Shown piece after piece: positions 25,293 to 33,842 of a stretch of 64,000 nt of DNA. The stretch covers positions 33,568-97,567 of the forward strand of contig JAWCLZ010000004.1 of the NCBI GenBank assembly GCA_038850275.1, given 5' to 3'. The position numbers and the translations under genes were made by a program. The stretch is from JAWCLZ01 sp038850275 (GTDB lineage: Archaea; Halobacteriota; JAWCLZ01). The notes under the pieces were generated by a model. That model ran no database searches and was not told the DNA's origin. It was given only the letters and a program-made list of their open reading frames with translations. Positions within the stretch are counted from its first letter, which is position 1. Each line of letters begins with the position of its first letter.

Positions 25293-26489
25293 TCATAAAT
25301 TAATAAATTGCTTCCTAGCGGTTTCCTCAGCTTTTTTCAAAACCTCTCTAATAGGTATACCTAGAGAGCGCGAGAGCTTTTTTGCATCCTCAAACTCTGC
25401 AGCGATGTTCAATATCCTCCCATTTAAATCCCTTGCAATCTTAACCCGCAATTCTTGCTTCACAACTCCAAAGTCAACCTCGATCTTCTTAATCTCCCTG
25501 TTGGCAATTAATCTATGATGCACTGGTATATACCTAATACCCAGCGATCCAGTTTCCTCAATCATTTTCCTAGCAAGCCTAGAGCTATCACTCGGCTTTG
25601 CAATCACCTGTATTACGTGACCACTCCTCCCCTTCTTCATCACCGCTGGGATAATAGCTACATCTAGAGCTCCTGCTGTTAGCAATTCCTCTATCAAATT
25701 CCCTAAAATTTGACCAGTGGTGTCATCGACATTAGTCTCAAGCACTTCAACTTCATCCCTGATCAAAGCCTCATCGATCTCCCCAATTGCAATCCTCAAT
25801 ACATTTGAGACTTCGAAATCAGCATGACCAGCGCCATATCCAACTTTTTCCACCTTAAACTGCGGATAGAAGTCCTCGCATATATCAGTTAAATATGCGA
25901 GAATAGCAGCTCCAGTGGGCGTTAAAAGCTCAGCTTCAACCGGCCCACCCTTGAATTTTAAATTATACCCCTGCAGGATCTCCAGCGTGGCAGGCGCGGG
26001 CACAGGAAGTGAACCGTGAAATGTTTTCACTATTCCACCTCCCACTGAAATTGGCAAGCAATATACCTTGCATTTATCCAAATTTAGATCGCGATAGGCA
26101 ACGCAAGCCCCAATCACATCTGCTATTGCATCTGCAGCGCCAATCTCGTGGAAATGCAGATCTTGCTTCGCCACGTTATGTATTTTAGCCTCAGCGCTCG
26201 CTAGGATATCAAATATAGCTAGGGCATCTGATATTACAGCTTCATCTAGCTGGGAATTTTTTATCTCCTCAATCATCTCAAGATATCTTACAATCTTCCT
26301 CTCGCTCAAAACTGCCACTTTAGTTGCAGAGATACCTCTTTTCACAACCTTTTCCAATTGGACGCTTACCCCAGCTATGCTCTCCATCGCATTCTTAACC
26401 TTTTCACGATCTGCACCTAAGTCTAATAATGCAGCTATTATCATATCCCCTGAAGCGCCGCAGAATGGCTCAAATACAGCTGCTTTCAT
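25293..26489 (-). CDS. larC: Nickel-pincer cofactor insertion protein LarC
   Basis: A 398-residue LarC (DUF111). The diagnostic start FEPFCGASGDMIIAALLDLG spans residues 6-25, followed by HFHEIGAADAIADVIGAC near 120, GGGIVKTFHGSLPVPAPATLE near 147 and LTPTGAAILAYL near 189. The C-terminal half includes VLETNVDDTTGQILGNLIEEL near 250. LarC inserts nickel into the pyridinium bisthiocarboxylate mononucleotide cofactor of lactate racemase and related enzymes. LarB and LarE are not next to it. It is intact, convergent with the upstream unknown gene (44 bp apart). Confidence 0.93.
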   Translation of the reverse strand: MKAAVFEPFCGASGDMIIAALLDLGADREKVKNAMESIAGVSVQLEKVVKRGISATKVAVLSERKIVRYLEMIEEIKNSQLDEAVISDALAIFDILASAEAKIHNVAKQDLHFHEIGAADAIADVIGACVAYRDLNLDKCKVYCLPISVGGGIVKTFHGSLPVPAPATLEILQGYNLKFKGGPVEAELLTPTGAAILAYLTDICEDFYPQFKVEKVGYGAGHADFEVSNVLRIAIGEIDEALIRDEVEVLETNVDDTTGQILGNLIEELLTAGALDVAIIPAVMKKGRSGHVIQVIAKPSDSSRLARKMIEETGSLGIRYIPVHHRLIANREIKKIEVDFGVVKQELRVKIARDLNGRILNIAAEFEDAKKLSRSLGIPIREVLKKAEETARKQFINL

Positions 26490-26560
26490 TCATCACACTC
26501 CTTGATAGCAACCCTTAATTATTAGGCAAACTAAATATTTTAAATCATGTATAGGAAGGG

Positions 26561-28792
26561 ATGCGCTTGACCGAGGTTGTGCTGCTGAAGGTTGCCAAGG
26601 CCTATCCAAATGACTCAGGCAGAGGAATCGCTAGACTCGATCCAACCACGCTTATACTTCTAAAGCTCTCCCCAGGGGATATAGTGGAGCTCGAGGGGAA
26701 GAAGAAGACTGCTGCAAAGGTATGGAGAGCGGATAAGCAAGACTGGGGACAGGAATTGATTCGAATCGATGGCTACACAAGGCAAAACGCAGGAGTGGGG
26801 ATAGGCGATAGAGTCAAGGTTAGAAAGGCGGAAGCTGTTGAAGCAACTAGAATCGTGCTAGCGCCACCTGAGGGGACCTCGGTGCAATTCGGAAGCACTG
26901 CGGAGGATATGATCAAGCATCAAATTTTAAAAAGACCAATTGTGCAGGGAGATATAGTCCCAGTTTTCAGCTCAATGGCAAATCCATTCATGGGTAGAAT
27001 GCTCACAGGGCAGCCCATACCTCTGGTGGCTGTGAATACCCATCCAAGTGGTGTGATCATTGTTACGGAGCAGACTGAGATTGAAATAAGAGAAAAACCA
27101 GTTAGGGGCTATGAATCAATAAAAGCAACAGGCATAACCTATGAAGACATCGGAGGACTTAAAAACGAGGTGCAGAGAGTGCGTGAGATGATCGAGCTCC
27201 CAATGAAGCACCCTGAGATATTCCAAAAACTAGGAATAGAGCCCCCCAAAGGAGTACTCCTCTACGGCCCCCCAGGCACTGGTAAAACCCTTCTAGCAAA
27301 GGCAGTGGCAAATGAATCAGGGGCGAATTTTTATGCAATCGCAGGACCAGAGATAATGTCAAAGTACTATGGCGAGAGCGAACAGCGCCTCCGCGAGGTC
27401 TTTGAGGAGGCAAGGGAAAATGCTCCCTCAATAATATTCATAGATGAACTTGATTCAATCGCGCCCAAGCGAGAAGAAGTAACTGGAGAAGTGGAGAGGA
27501 GAGTGGTTGCCCAGCTTTTAACGAATATGGATGGACTTGAAGAAAGAGGTCAGGTAATTGTAATTGGAGCAACCAATAGATTGAATGCCATAGACCCTGC
27601 GCTTCGAAGACCAGGGAGATTCGACCGTGAAATCGAAATAGGCGTGCCAGATTGCAATGCTAGATATGAGATTCTCCAAATACACACCCGCGGAATGCCA
27701 CTTGCTGAAGATGTTAACCTCCACGATCTAGCAGCGCGCACCCATGGCTTTGTGGGAGCAGATATAAATGCACTTTGTAAGGAAGCAGCAATGAAAGCAC
27801 TTAGGAGATACCTCCCAGAGATCGACTTAGAAGAGGAAGTCATACCTCAGGAAATACTAGATAAAATGCGCGTTACAGCAGAGGATTTCAACGCAGCTCT
27901 AAAAGAAATAGAACCAAGCGCTATGCGCGAGGTATTGGTTGAGGTAAGCGATGTGAAGTGGAGTGATGTGGGTGGATTGGATAAAGCCAAGCAAGAGATC
28001 ATAGAAGCAGTGGAGTGGCCGCTAAAGTATCCAGAGAGATTCAGAGTAATGGGCATAAAGCCACCCAAGGGTATATTGCTATTTGGACCCCCTGGCACTG
28101 GCAAGACTTTGATTGGCAAGGCAATTGCAAATGAATGCGAAGCCAACTTCATTCACGTTCGCGGTCCAGAATTGCTTTCAAAATGGGTTGGAGAAAGTGA
28201 AAAAGCAGTGAGGGAGATCTTTAGAAGAGCAAGACAAGTTGCACCAGCTATAATATTCTTCGATGAACTTGATGCAATCGCGCCAATCAGGGGAGCTGAA
28301 GAAGGCCATAGAGTTGCAGAGAGAGTAGTGAATCAATTGTTAACTGAGATGGATGGCCTTGAAGAACTTCAAAACATCGTTGTTATAGGCGCAACAAATC
28401 GCCCGGATATCCTAGACCCCGCGCTCCTTAGAGCGGGTCGCTTTGATAGACTTGTACTGGTGAGAGCACCCACGAAGCAGGGCAGGGTTGAGATCTTCAA
28501 GATCCATACTCGCAACATGCCACTGGGCGAGGATGTGAATTTGGAAGAGCTCGCTGATTTAACCGAGGGATACGTTGGCGCTGATATTACAGCACTCTGC
28601 CGCGAGGCAGCTATGCTTGCACTGCGTGAAAATCCCAATGCGAAATCAGTGGACATGAGGCACTTCCGCGAAGCGCTTAAGAAGGTTAAGCCAAGTATAG
28701 ATGAGCATATAATGAGCTACTACGAGCGCATTGAAGAAAGATTTAAACCAGGCGCGCCTAGGGAGACAAAGAGCTACGTAGAATATCGATGA
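26561..28792 (+). CDS. CDC48/VCP-type double AAA ATPase
   Basis: A 743-residue ATPase with an N-domain (1-185), D1 and D2. D1 has Walker A GPPGTGKT near 235 and IIFIDELDSIAPKREE near 290. D2 has Walker A GPPGTGKT near 508 and IIFFDELDAIAPIRG near 563. It unfolds ubiquitin-like-tagged or damaged proteins and may feed the proteasome. The final residues VEYR end in Tyr-Arg, resembling (not matching) the HbYX tail by which AAA rings open the 20S gate. ATG 26561 follows a GGAAGGG site. It is divergent from larC, single. Confidence 0.95.
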   Translation: MRLTEVVLLKVAKAYPNDSGRGIARLDPTTLILLKLSPGDIVELEGKKKTAAKVWRADKQDWGQELIRIDGYTRQNAGVGIGDRVKVRKAEAVEATRIVLAPPEGTSVQFGSTAEDMIKHQILKRPIVQGDIVPVFSSMANPFMGRMLTGQPIPLVAVNTHPSGVIIVTEQTEIEIREKPVRGYESIKATGITYEDIGGLKNEVQRVREMIELPMKHPEIFQKLGIEPPKGVLLYGPPGTGKTLLAKAVANESGANFYAIAGPEIMSKYYGESEQRLREVFEEARENAPSIIFIDELDSIAPKREEVTGEVERRVVAQLLTNMDGLEERGQVIVIGATNRLNAIDPALRRPGRFDREIEIGVPDCNARYEILQIHTRGMPLAEDVNLHDLAARTHGFVGADINALCKEAAMKALRRYLPEIDLEEEVIPQEILDKMRVTAEDFNAALKEIEPSAMREVLVEVSDVKWSDVGGLDKAKQEIIEAVEWPLKYPERFRVMGIKPPKGILLFGPPGTGKTLIGKAIANECEANFIHVRGPELLSKWVGESEKAVREIFRRARQVAPAIIFFDELDAIAPIRGAEEGHRVAERVVNQLLTEMDGLEELQNIVVIGATNRPDILDPALLRAGRFDRLVLVRAPTKQGRVEIFKIHTRNMPLGEDVNLEELADLTEGYVGADITALCREAAMLALRENPNAKSVDMRHFREALKKVKPSIDEHIMSYYERIEERFKPGAPRETKSYVEYR

Positions 28793-28803
28793 ATTTCCTC
28801 TAT

Positions 28804-29208
28804 TTATTTTTTGAAGAAAAGCCAGCTATTTTCGCCCGCCTTTGGATATCTCAATAGCACATATATTCCATTTAAGATCCTACCGTGGAGTGCAACCTCT
28901 ATTTTTCCACTCTCTCTTTTGATCAATTCAAACTCACCTCTATCCCAGATCTCCACCTTGCCAGCTCCATATAATCCCTCTGGAATTATACCCTCAAAGT
29001 CAGCGTACTCCAGAGGATGGTCTTCAACTTGAATTGCAAGGCGCTTCACACCCTTTTCCACAGGCGGCTCTTTAGGCACAGCCCAACTCTTTAGCACGCC
29101 ATCCAAGCTAAGCCTGAGATCCCAGTGGAGATTCCTAGCAGCGTGCTTCTGCACCACAAAAATCCTATGAGGAATCGAGCTATTCAGCTCAAAATCCTCT
29201 GTTGGCAT
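28804..29208 (-). CDS. Stand-alone LigD-type 3'-phosphoesterase
   Basis: A 134-residue protein equal to the phosphoesterase (PE) domain of bacterial DNA ligase D, here without ligase or polymerase domains. The markers are VVQKHAARNLHWDLRL near residue 16, LKSWAVPKEPP near 37, HPLEYADFEGIIPEGLYGAG near 62 and LLRYPKAGENSWLFFKK at the end. The family removes 3'-phosphate and 3'-ribonucleotide from DNA ends before joining. Archaeal stand-alone forms are known. It ends 12 bp after cdc48, convergent with it. Which ligase it serves is not visible here. Confidence 0.9.
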   Translation of the reverse strand: MPTEDFELNSSIPHRIFVVQKHAARNLHWDLRLSLDGVLKSWAVPKEPPVEKGVKRLAIQVEDHPLEYADFEGIIPEGLYGAGKVEIWDRGEFELIKRESGKIEVALHGRILNGIYVLLRYPKAGENSWLFFKK

Positions 29209-29268
29209 ATAGCAATTTATCTTCCTCGCTATAGATAGCTGCTTCGCTTCAAAATATTCCTTTAATGC

Positions 29269-29760
29269 TTATATTCTCACAACTTTTATGGCTTTCTCAT
29301 TAATGTAATCTATGAACCCATTCGCAGTTACCTCTAATTTTAAATAGCCCTCATTTTGATTTTCCTCAAGCACAGGTACTTGGATCCACTCTGAGGCATC
29401 GTTAAAGATCACTGTGCCATAGCTGCTGGTTTTACCTGAAGCAGCAGCTCCCAAGCCAGAGATCGTAACGCTCGCGCCATCCACTGGCTTGCCATTGGCA
29501 TCGATTACCTTGATCTTAGTAGCACCTGTAATATTCGCAGCCTTTCTATTCCCACCACCTGCATCTATGGCAATTAAATTACCATTATGGCCATTTGCTT
29601 TTTCAACAATCGCAGAGAGCACTCTAGGTGGCTTAAATTGTCCCATTGCAGTTATCATAGCTGCTAATCCAACGATGCCAATTACCAACATAACGATTAG
29701 CATAACAGGCAATCCCTCTACGCTTCCCCTCTCGCTAGAAACTAAACTCATTTTTTTCAC
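29269..29760 (-). CDS. Pilin-like secreted protein with Ig-like domain
   Basis: A 163-residue protein. After a short basic start, SERGSVEGLPVMLIVMLVIG (about residues 8-27) gives one hydrophobic helix directly at the N-terminus, as in archaeal type IV pilins and their relatives, though the processing site is not certain. Residues ~75-130 form a carboxypeptidase-regulatory/Ig-like fold (VIDANGKPVDGASVTISG near 83-100, SYGTVIFNDA). It is probably held in the membrane or exported. It could be a substrate of the pilus motor at 8098-12060, but nothing links them apart from presence in one window. Confidence 0.65.
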   Translation of the reverse strand: MKKMSLVSSERGSVEGLPVMLIVMLVIGIVGLAAMITAMGQFKPPRVLSAIVEKANGHNGNLIAIDAGGGNRKAANITGATKIKVIDANGKPVDGASVTISGLGAAASGKTSSYGTVIFNDASEWIQVPVLEENQNEGYLKLEVTANGFIDYINEKAIKVVRI

Positions 29761-29821
29761 CTTAATGCAATTTTTTAAATTGCAAAAAAGTGTTAAAAAA
29801 TATAAATGTTTCGCTTTACCT

Positions 29822-30457
29822 CTACTGCTTCACTCCATCTGCATAGATCAAAGCCGCGGATCTATCAGCGAAAACGATCCAGAATGGCGATATGATACCT
29901 GAGATCACCCAGCCTATGAATGGCAAGCTGCCTATTGCTCCTATGATCAGAGCGGAGATGAAAATCACCACCAACCAGATCAAGTATTTTCCAAATCCTA
30001 TGTTGTTTATCAGCTTCCAGATTTCTCCAAAGGCAAAGGCTTTTCCTAAGCTATTGTTTTTAACCATGTGCACAATACCCATTGCCATGATTATTACTAC
30101 TAAAAAGAGCAGTAAAATGCCAATTATTACAAATAGAGCGCCAGCTCCAACCGCTGGCCTTGGAGGGATAAACATGAAGCCCATGCCGGCGAAGATAATT
30201 GCAAGTGGAATAATCATATATATAATACCAGCTATCCCAATCTTTAGCCCTTGAATCCAAAGCTTAACATAATCACCTAGAACAGGCAGTTTTTTCTCCC
30301 CAGGGGAAGTGCGAATTACCTCCCAGCCGTAGCCAAGCACAATGAAATTAATAATTGGGATTATGCTCAGCACAATGAGTATCAAAAGATTACCAGCGTT
30401 CTCAAGCAATTGCTTGGTATATTCTATCGAATTATTAAAATTCTCATTAAGCTCCAT
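29822..30457 (-). CDS. DUF4013 membrane protein
   Basis: A 211-residue integral membrane protein with about five spans. Text such as ILIVLSIIPIINFIVLGYGWEVIRTS near residues 25-50, LWIQGLKIGIAGIIYMIIPLAII near 66, and LPFIGWVISGIISPFWIVFADRSAALIYADG at the end matches DUF4013. Members are archaeal and bacterial membrane proteins of unknown function. It is the upstream neighbour of the pilin-like gene on the same strand (61-bp gap), which may put them in one unit. The gap 29761-29821 shows only AT-rich DNA. Confidence 0.85.
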   Translation of the reverse strand: MELNENFNNSIEYTKQLLENAGNLLILIVLSIIPIINFIVLGYGWEVIRTSPGEKKLPVLGDYVKLWIQGLKIGIAGIIYMIIPLAIIFAGMGFMFIPPRPAVGAGALFVIIGILLLFLVVIIMAMGIVHMVKNNSLGKAFAFGEIWKLINNIGFGKYLIWLVVIFISALIIGAIGSLPFIGWVISGIISPFWIVFADRSAALIYADGVKQ

Positions 30458-30495
30458 ATATAAACCTCTTCAAAAACTCTATTTAATTCTTTGTA

Positions 30496-30912
30496 TTAAA
30501 TTTTTGCAAATTCTTCAAGTTGTATTCTGAATTCTTTTCTATGTCTCTTTTCTTCATCTAGGATATGTTTTAAAACCCCCTTCACTTCTTCATCGCTCAA
30601 GCCCTCAATTAATTTTTTATACAACTCAATTGCCTCATTCTCGAGTTCGATCTGCTTTTTAAGATATCCCTCTAGACTCTCTTCTCCGAAGTCCAGTTTT
30701 TTATGATCCATGACTGGAATTCCCCCTCGCTTTACAATTAAATCCCCCAGCCAATTTATATGGCGCATTTCATCTATCGCTATCCACTCAGTGATCCTAG
30801 CTGGCTTGCACTCCCGCATTAAAAAAGCATTTCTTACGTAAACCAAAGTAGCTTCTATTTCATGTAAAATTGCTTCATTCAGTAAATCAACAATCTTCGA
30901 CAATTTCAACAC
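30496..30912 (-). CDS. Ferritin-like di-iron protein
   Basis: A 138-residue four-helix bundle. Di-iron ligands are seen as Glu in NEAILHEIEATLVYV (near residues 12-26), EMRH near 48-51, ENEAIELYKKL near 90-100 and DEEKRHRKEF near 118-128. That is the rubrerythrin/bacterioferritin core without a rubredoxin tail. It may handle peroxide or store iron; which one is undecided. It starts at ATG 30912 and is 39 bp before the DUF4013 gene on the same strand. Confidence 0.88.
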   Translation of the reverse strand: MLKLSKIVDLLNEAILHEIEATLVYVRNAFLMRECKPARITEWIAIDEMRHINWLGDLIVKRGGIPVMDHKKLDFGEESLEGYLKKQIELENEAIELYKKLIEGLSDEEVKGVLKHILDEEKRHRKEFRIQLEEFAKI

Positions 30913-30997
30913 CTAGAGCATTTTATTTAAATTCTATAAAACTATTTAAATTTTTTTTACTTAACCAAAGTTGTAGGAATCACTAGGCATTTTTAAA

Positions 30998-31657
30998 CTA
31001 TAGCAACATTCTAGCATCGCCCACTGCTATTCCCTTGCCTTTTTCAAAGGCAAACACTGGGTTTAAGTCGATCTCCCTTACATCTGGGTTTTCAATCGCG
31101 AGTTTCGATAGCTTTAAAATTGCGTCTACAATTGCCTCTATATCCCTTGGTTTATCGCCTCTAATGCCTTTGAGTATCACATTGCTCTTAGTTTCCTCTA
31201 CCATCTCAACTGCATCCTCGCGGCTCACAGGCGCTAATCTAAAGGAGATATCCTTAAATACCTCGATATATTTCCCTCCAAATCCAAATGCAACCACCGG
31301 GCCAAACTGTGCATCTCTAACCATGCCTAGGAAGAGTTCAAATCCAGATACCATTGGGGATATTAATACTCCCTCTCCACTTCTAGGTATCTCATTAAAG
31401 GCTTTGATTATGTCTTCACTGTCCTTCAAATTCAGCTTCACTCCACCCACATCGCTCTTATGTAAAACCTCAGTTGATATTATCTTCATAGCCACTGGAT
31501 AGCCTAGTTCCTGGGCAGCTTTTATGGCTTCATCTGATGTCTTCGCAATTCTATATGGAAGCACTGATATACCATATTTTCTCAGCAACTCCCTTGCCTC
31601 AGGCTCCGTTAAAGCTTTTCTTCCTTCTTTTTTAACTCTCTCAATGATTTCATCCAT
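30998..31657 (-). CDS. Acetyl-CoA synthetase (ADP-forming), beta subunit
   Basis: A 219-residue ATP-grasp subunit. VAMKIISTEVLHKSDVGGVKLNL near residues 53-75, ISPMVSGFELFLGMVRDAQFGPVVAFGFGGKYIEVFKDI near 100-140 and the final IDLNPVFAFEKGKGIAVGDARMLL are characteristic. It binds ATP/ADP and completes acetyl-CoA + ADP + Pi giving acetate + ATP + CoA, the archaeal energy-conserving acetate pathway. It is the downstream partner of the alpha-subunit gene (4-bp gap). Separate alpha and beta genes occur in some archaea, whereas others have a fusion. Confidence 0.92.
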   Translation of the reverse strand: MDEIIERVKKEGRKALTEPEARELLRKYGISVLPYRIAKTSDEAIKAAQELGYPVAMKIISTEVLHKSDVGGVKLNLKDSEDIIKAFNEIPRSGEGVLISPMVSGFELFLGMVRDAQFGPVVAFGFGGKYIEVFKDISFRLAPVSREDAVEMVEETKSNVILKGIRGDKPRDIEAIVDAILKLSKLAIENPDVREIDLNPVFAFEKGKGIAVGDARMLL

Positions 31658-31661
31658 ATTT

Positions 31662-32981
31662 TCACCCCAATGCTTTTAAAGCTGAAACAGCTCTCTCAGG
31701 CGTGGGGAAAACAGGTATTCCTCTGCTATGCATTTCCCTAGATTCAATTTTCTCAATCTCCCCACCCCCTAGATAGCAAACCACGACTGGTTTATCATTT
31801 TTCCTCCTTATTCTATCTATCACCTCGCAAGCTCCAGCTATCGGGTCTCCAAATATCACTAGCAGTGCATCTATAGCTGGCTCTTCAATTGCAATTTCAA
31901 GCACTTTTTCATACATCTCTGCATTAGCATCGCCTGTTAAATCCACTGGATTGTCAACGATGCAATGCGTTGGCAGCATCGATCTTAGTCTTGCTTTAAA
32001 ATCAGAGCTGGGCTCAATAACCTTGAAACCAATACTCTCAAGGAGATCAGTTGCTAGAATTCCAGAGCCACCTGAGCTGGTTACGATAAGAACATTTTTG
32101 CCTCTCAATTTATTTAGATAAGCTAATGCCTTGGAAAAATCATATAGTTCAATTAAACTATCAACTCTCTTCACCCCTGCTTTCTTGCAAGCTGCATTGA
32201 AAACTTCATCTCTACCGGCGACTGCTTTTGTATGAGACTGAATTGCCACTTTAGCTCTCTCAGTTTTACCAGGTTTTAATACTACAATTGGCTTGCTTGA
32301 TTTTTTAGCTGCTTCTAAGAATCTTCTCCCATCCCTCACTCCCTCGATATATAATGCGATTACCCTTGTATTTCCATCTCGCGAGAAAAAATCAATGAGA
32401 TCAACCTCGTCGATATCTGCTTTATTCCCAAGGCTCACAAATGCTGAGAAGCCAATGCCCTCCTCCACTGCCCAGCCTTCAAAGGCTGCTCCAACTGTAC
32501 CGCTTTGAGAAATAATTGCAATTGCTCCTTTCTTAGCTAGCAATGGCCAAGAAGCACAGAGATTATTATAAGTATAATTAACTCCTTGACAGTTAGGACC
32601 TAAAACTCGAATGCCATATTTCCTAGCTACCTCTAGCACTTGCTTCTCCAGAGCCTCGCCCTCTATACCGATTTCTCTAAAGCCCCCTGATATTACGATA
32701 GCACATTTAACTCCCTTTCTACCGGCATCCTCCATAACTTGTGGAACTGCCTTAGCAGGTACAATTATGACCACGAGGTCTATTTCTCCCTCTATATTCA
32801 ATAGCGATGGATAGGCTTTTAATCCCAAGATCTCGTCCAACTTTGGATTAACTGGGTAGATCTTTCCTCTGAAGCCCCCATCCAATATGTTTTTTAAAAT
32901 CGTATACCCCAATTTTTTTGGATCCCTTGAGGCGCCTACGATTGCAATTGAATTAGCAAGGAACATTGAATCGAGAGACAT
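31662..32981 (-). CDS. Acetyl-CoA synthetase (ADP-forming), alpha subunit
   Basis: A 439-residue CoA-binding subunit. SIAIVGASRDPKKLGYTIL near the N-terminus is the CoA-binding Rossmann motif, SQSGTVGAAFEGWAVEEGIG lies near 158, and the phosphorylated histidine is in IQSHTKAVAG near 248. The C-terminal domain (from ~290) resembles succinyl-CoA ligase. It is the first gene of the alpha-beta pair. Other acyl-CoA esters may be substrates; the sequence cannot say which. Confidence 0.92.
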   Translation of the reverse strand: MSLDSMFLANSIAIVGASRDPKKLGYTILKNILDGGFRGKIYPVNPKLDEILGLKAYPSLLNIEGEIDLVVIIVPAKAVPQVMEDAGRKGVKCAIVISGGFREIGIEGEALEKQVLEVARKYGIRVLGPNCQGVNYTYNNLCASWPLLAKKGAIAIISQSGTVGAAFEGWAVEEGIGFSAFVSLGNKADIDEVDLIDFFSRDGNTRVIALYIEGVRDGRRFLEAAKKSSKPIVVLKPGKTERAKVAIQSHTKAVAGRDEVFNAACKKAGVKRVDSLIELYDFSKALAYLNKLRGKNVLIVTSSGGSGILATDLLESIGFKVIEPSSDFKARLRSMLPTHCIVDNPVDLTGDANAEMYEKVLEIAIEEPAIDALLVIFGDPIAGACEVIDRIRRKNDKPVVVCYLGGGEIEKIESREMHSRGIPVFPTPERAVSALKALG

Positions 32982-33115
32982 ATACTTTGATCTATGCTTG
33001 CAAGATTTATAGCTTTCTTAAACCCTTAAACCAGTAACAGCTTTTAAACCTTAAATCCAGTAATTTAAAGAAAAAATAGATAAAGAAGCAAGCATATCTT
33101 GTAAAGGATTAAAAA

Positions 33116-33346
33116 ATGGTCGTTGGAGTAACTATGATTAAAGTTTTACTTGGCCAAGAGAAAAAAGTGTATCAAGAGCTCCGCAGGGTAGAGGGAATTA
33201 GGGATGTGTTCCACATATTCGGTAAATACGATTTCGTGGCTATAATAGAAGTAGAGGGATTGAGCAAACTCAATAACATTGTGGATAAAATCAGGGAAAT
33301 AGAGGGCGTAACCTCAACTCAAACAATCATAGGAGCAGAGATATAG
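33116..33346 (+). CDS. Stand-alone Lrp/AsnC effector domain (RAM)
   Basis: A 76-residue ligand-sensing domain without the helix-turn-helix: IKVLLGQEKKVYQELRRVEG, VFHIFGKYDFVAIIEVEG near residues 32-50 and the final TQTIIGAEI are typical. Stand-alone forms bind amino acids and may pair with Lrp proteins. The gene starts at ATG 33116 and is followed 11 bp later by rlmH, so the two are one transcription unit. Confidence 0.88.
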   Translation: MVVGVTMIKVLLGQEKKVYQELRRVEGIRDVFHIFGKYDFVAIIEVEGLSKLNNIVDKIREIEGVTSTQTIIGAEI

Positions 33347-33357
33347 GGAAAAATTAA

Positions 33358-33798
33358 ATGTGGAGGATAAGAATAATCTGGCCAGGTAGAACGAGAGAGG
33401 CTTTTTTAAGAGAGGGGATCGAGAAATATCTTAAACTCCTCCAACCTTATGCTAAGGTTGAAATCTTAGAAGTGAAAGAAGGCCGAGGGAGGGGAATGGC
33501 TGCTGTGGACTTTGAATCAATGAATTTACTTAAAGCTATAAAGGGTGATTTTATCTTGCTTGATACAAGAGGGATTAATATTACCTCGGAGGAGTTCGCG
33601 AGATTGCTTCAAAATACTCAAGTAATCGAATTCGCAATTGGTGGTGCATTTGGGGTAAACGATGCAGTGAGGGAAAGAGCAAAGATGATTTTATCCCTCT
33701 CCAAGATGACCTTTACCCATGAAATGACTAGGCTAATTTTGCTGGAGCAAATCTATCGAGCCATGACAATAATTCACGGAAGGGAATATCACCATTAA
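33358..33798 (+). CDS. rlmH: 23S rRNA pseudouridine methyltransferase RlmH
   Basis: A 146-residue SPOUT methyltransferase. GDFILLDTRGINITSEEFARLL near residues 62-83, EFAIGGAFGVNDAVRERA near 90-107 and the C-terminal EQIYRAMTIIHGREYHH are signature segments. It N3-methylates pseudouridine 1915 (E. coli numbering) of 23S rRNA in bacteria; archaeal orthologues are widespread. The start codon is ATG 33358, 11 bp after the RAM gene. Confidence 0.93.
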   Translation: MWRIRIIWPGRTREAFLREGIEKYLKLLQPYAKVEILEVKEGRGRGMAAVDFESMNLLKAIKGDFILLDTRGINITSEEFARLLQNTQVIEFAIGGAFGVNDAVRERAKMILSLSKMTFTHEMTRLILLEQIYRAMTIIHGREYHH

Positions 33799-33842
33799 AT
33801 GGGAAAAGCTTTATTCATTATTTTTCATAAGACGAAGTAGCG

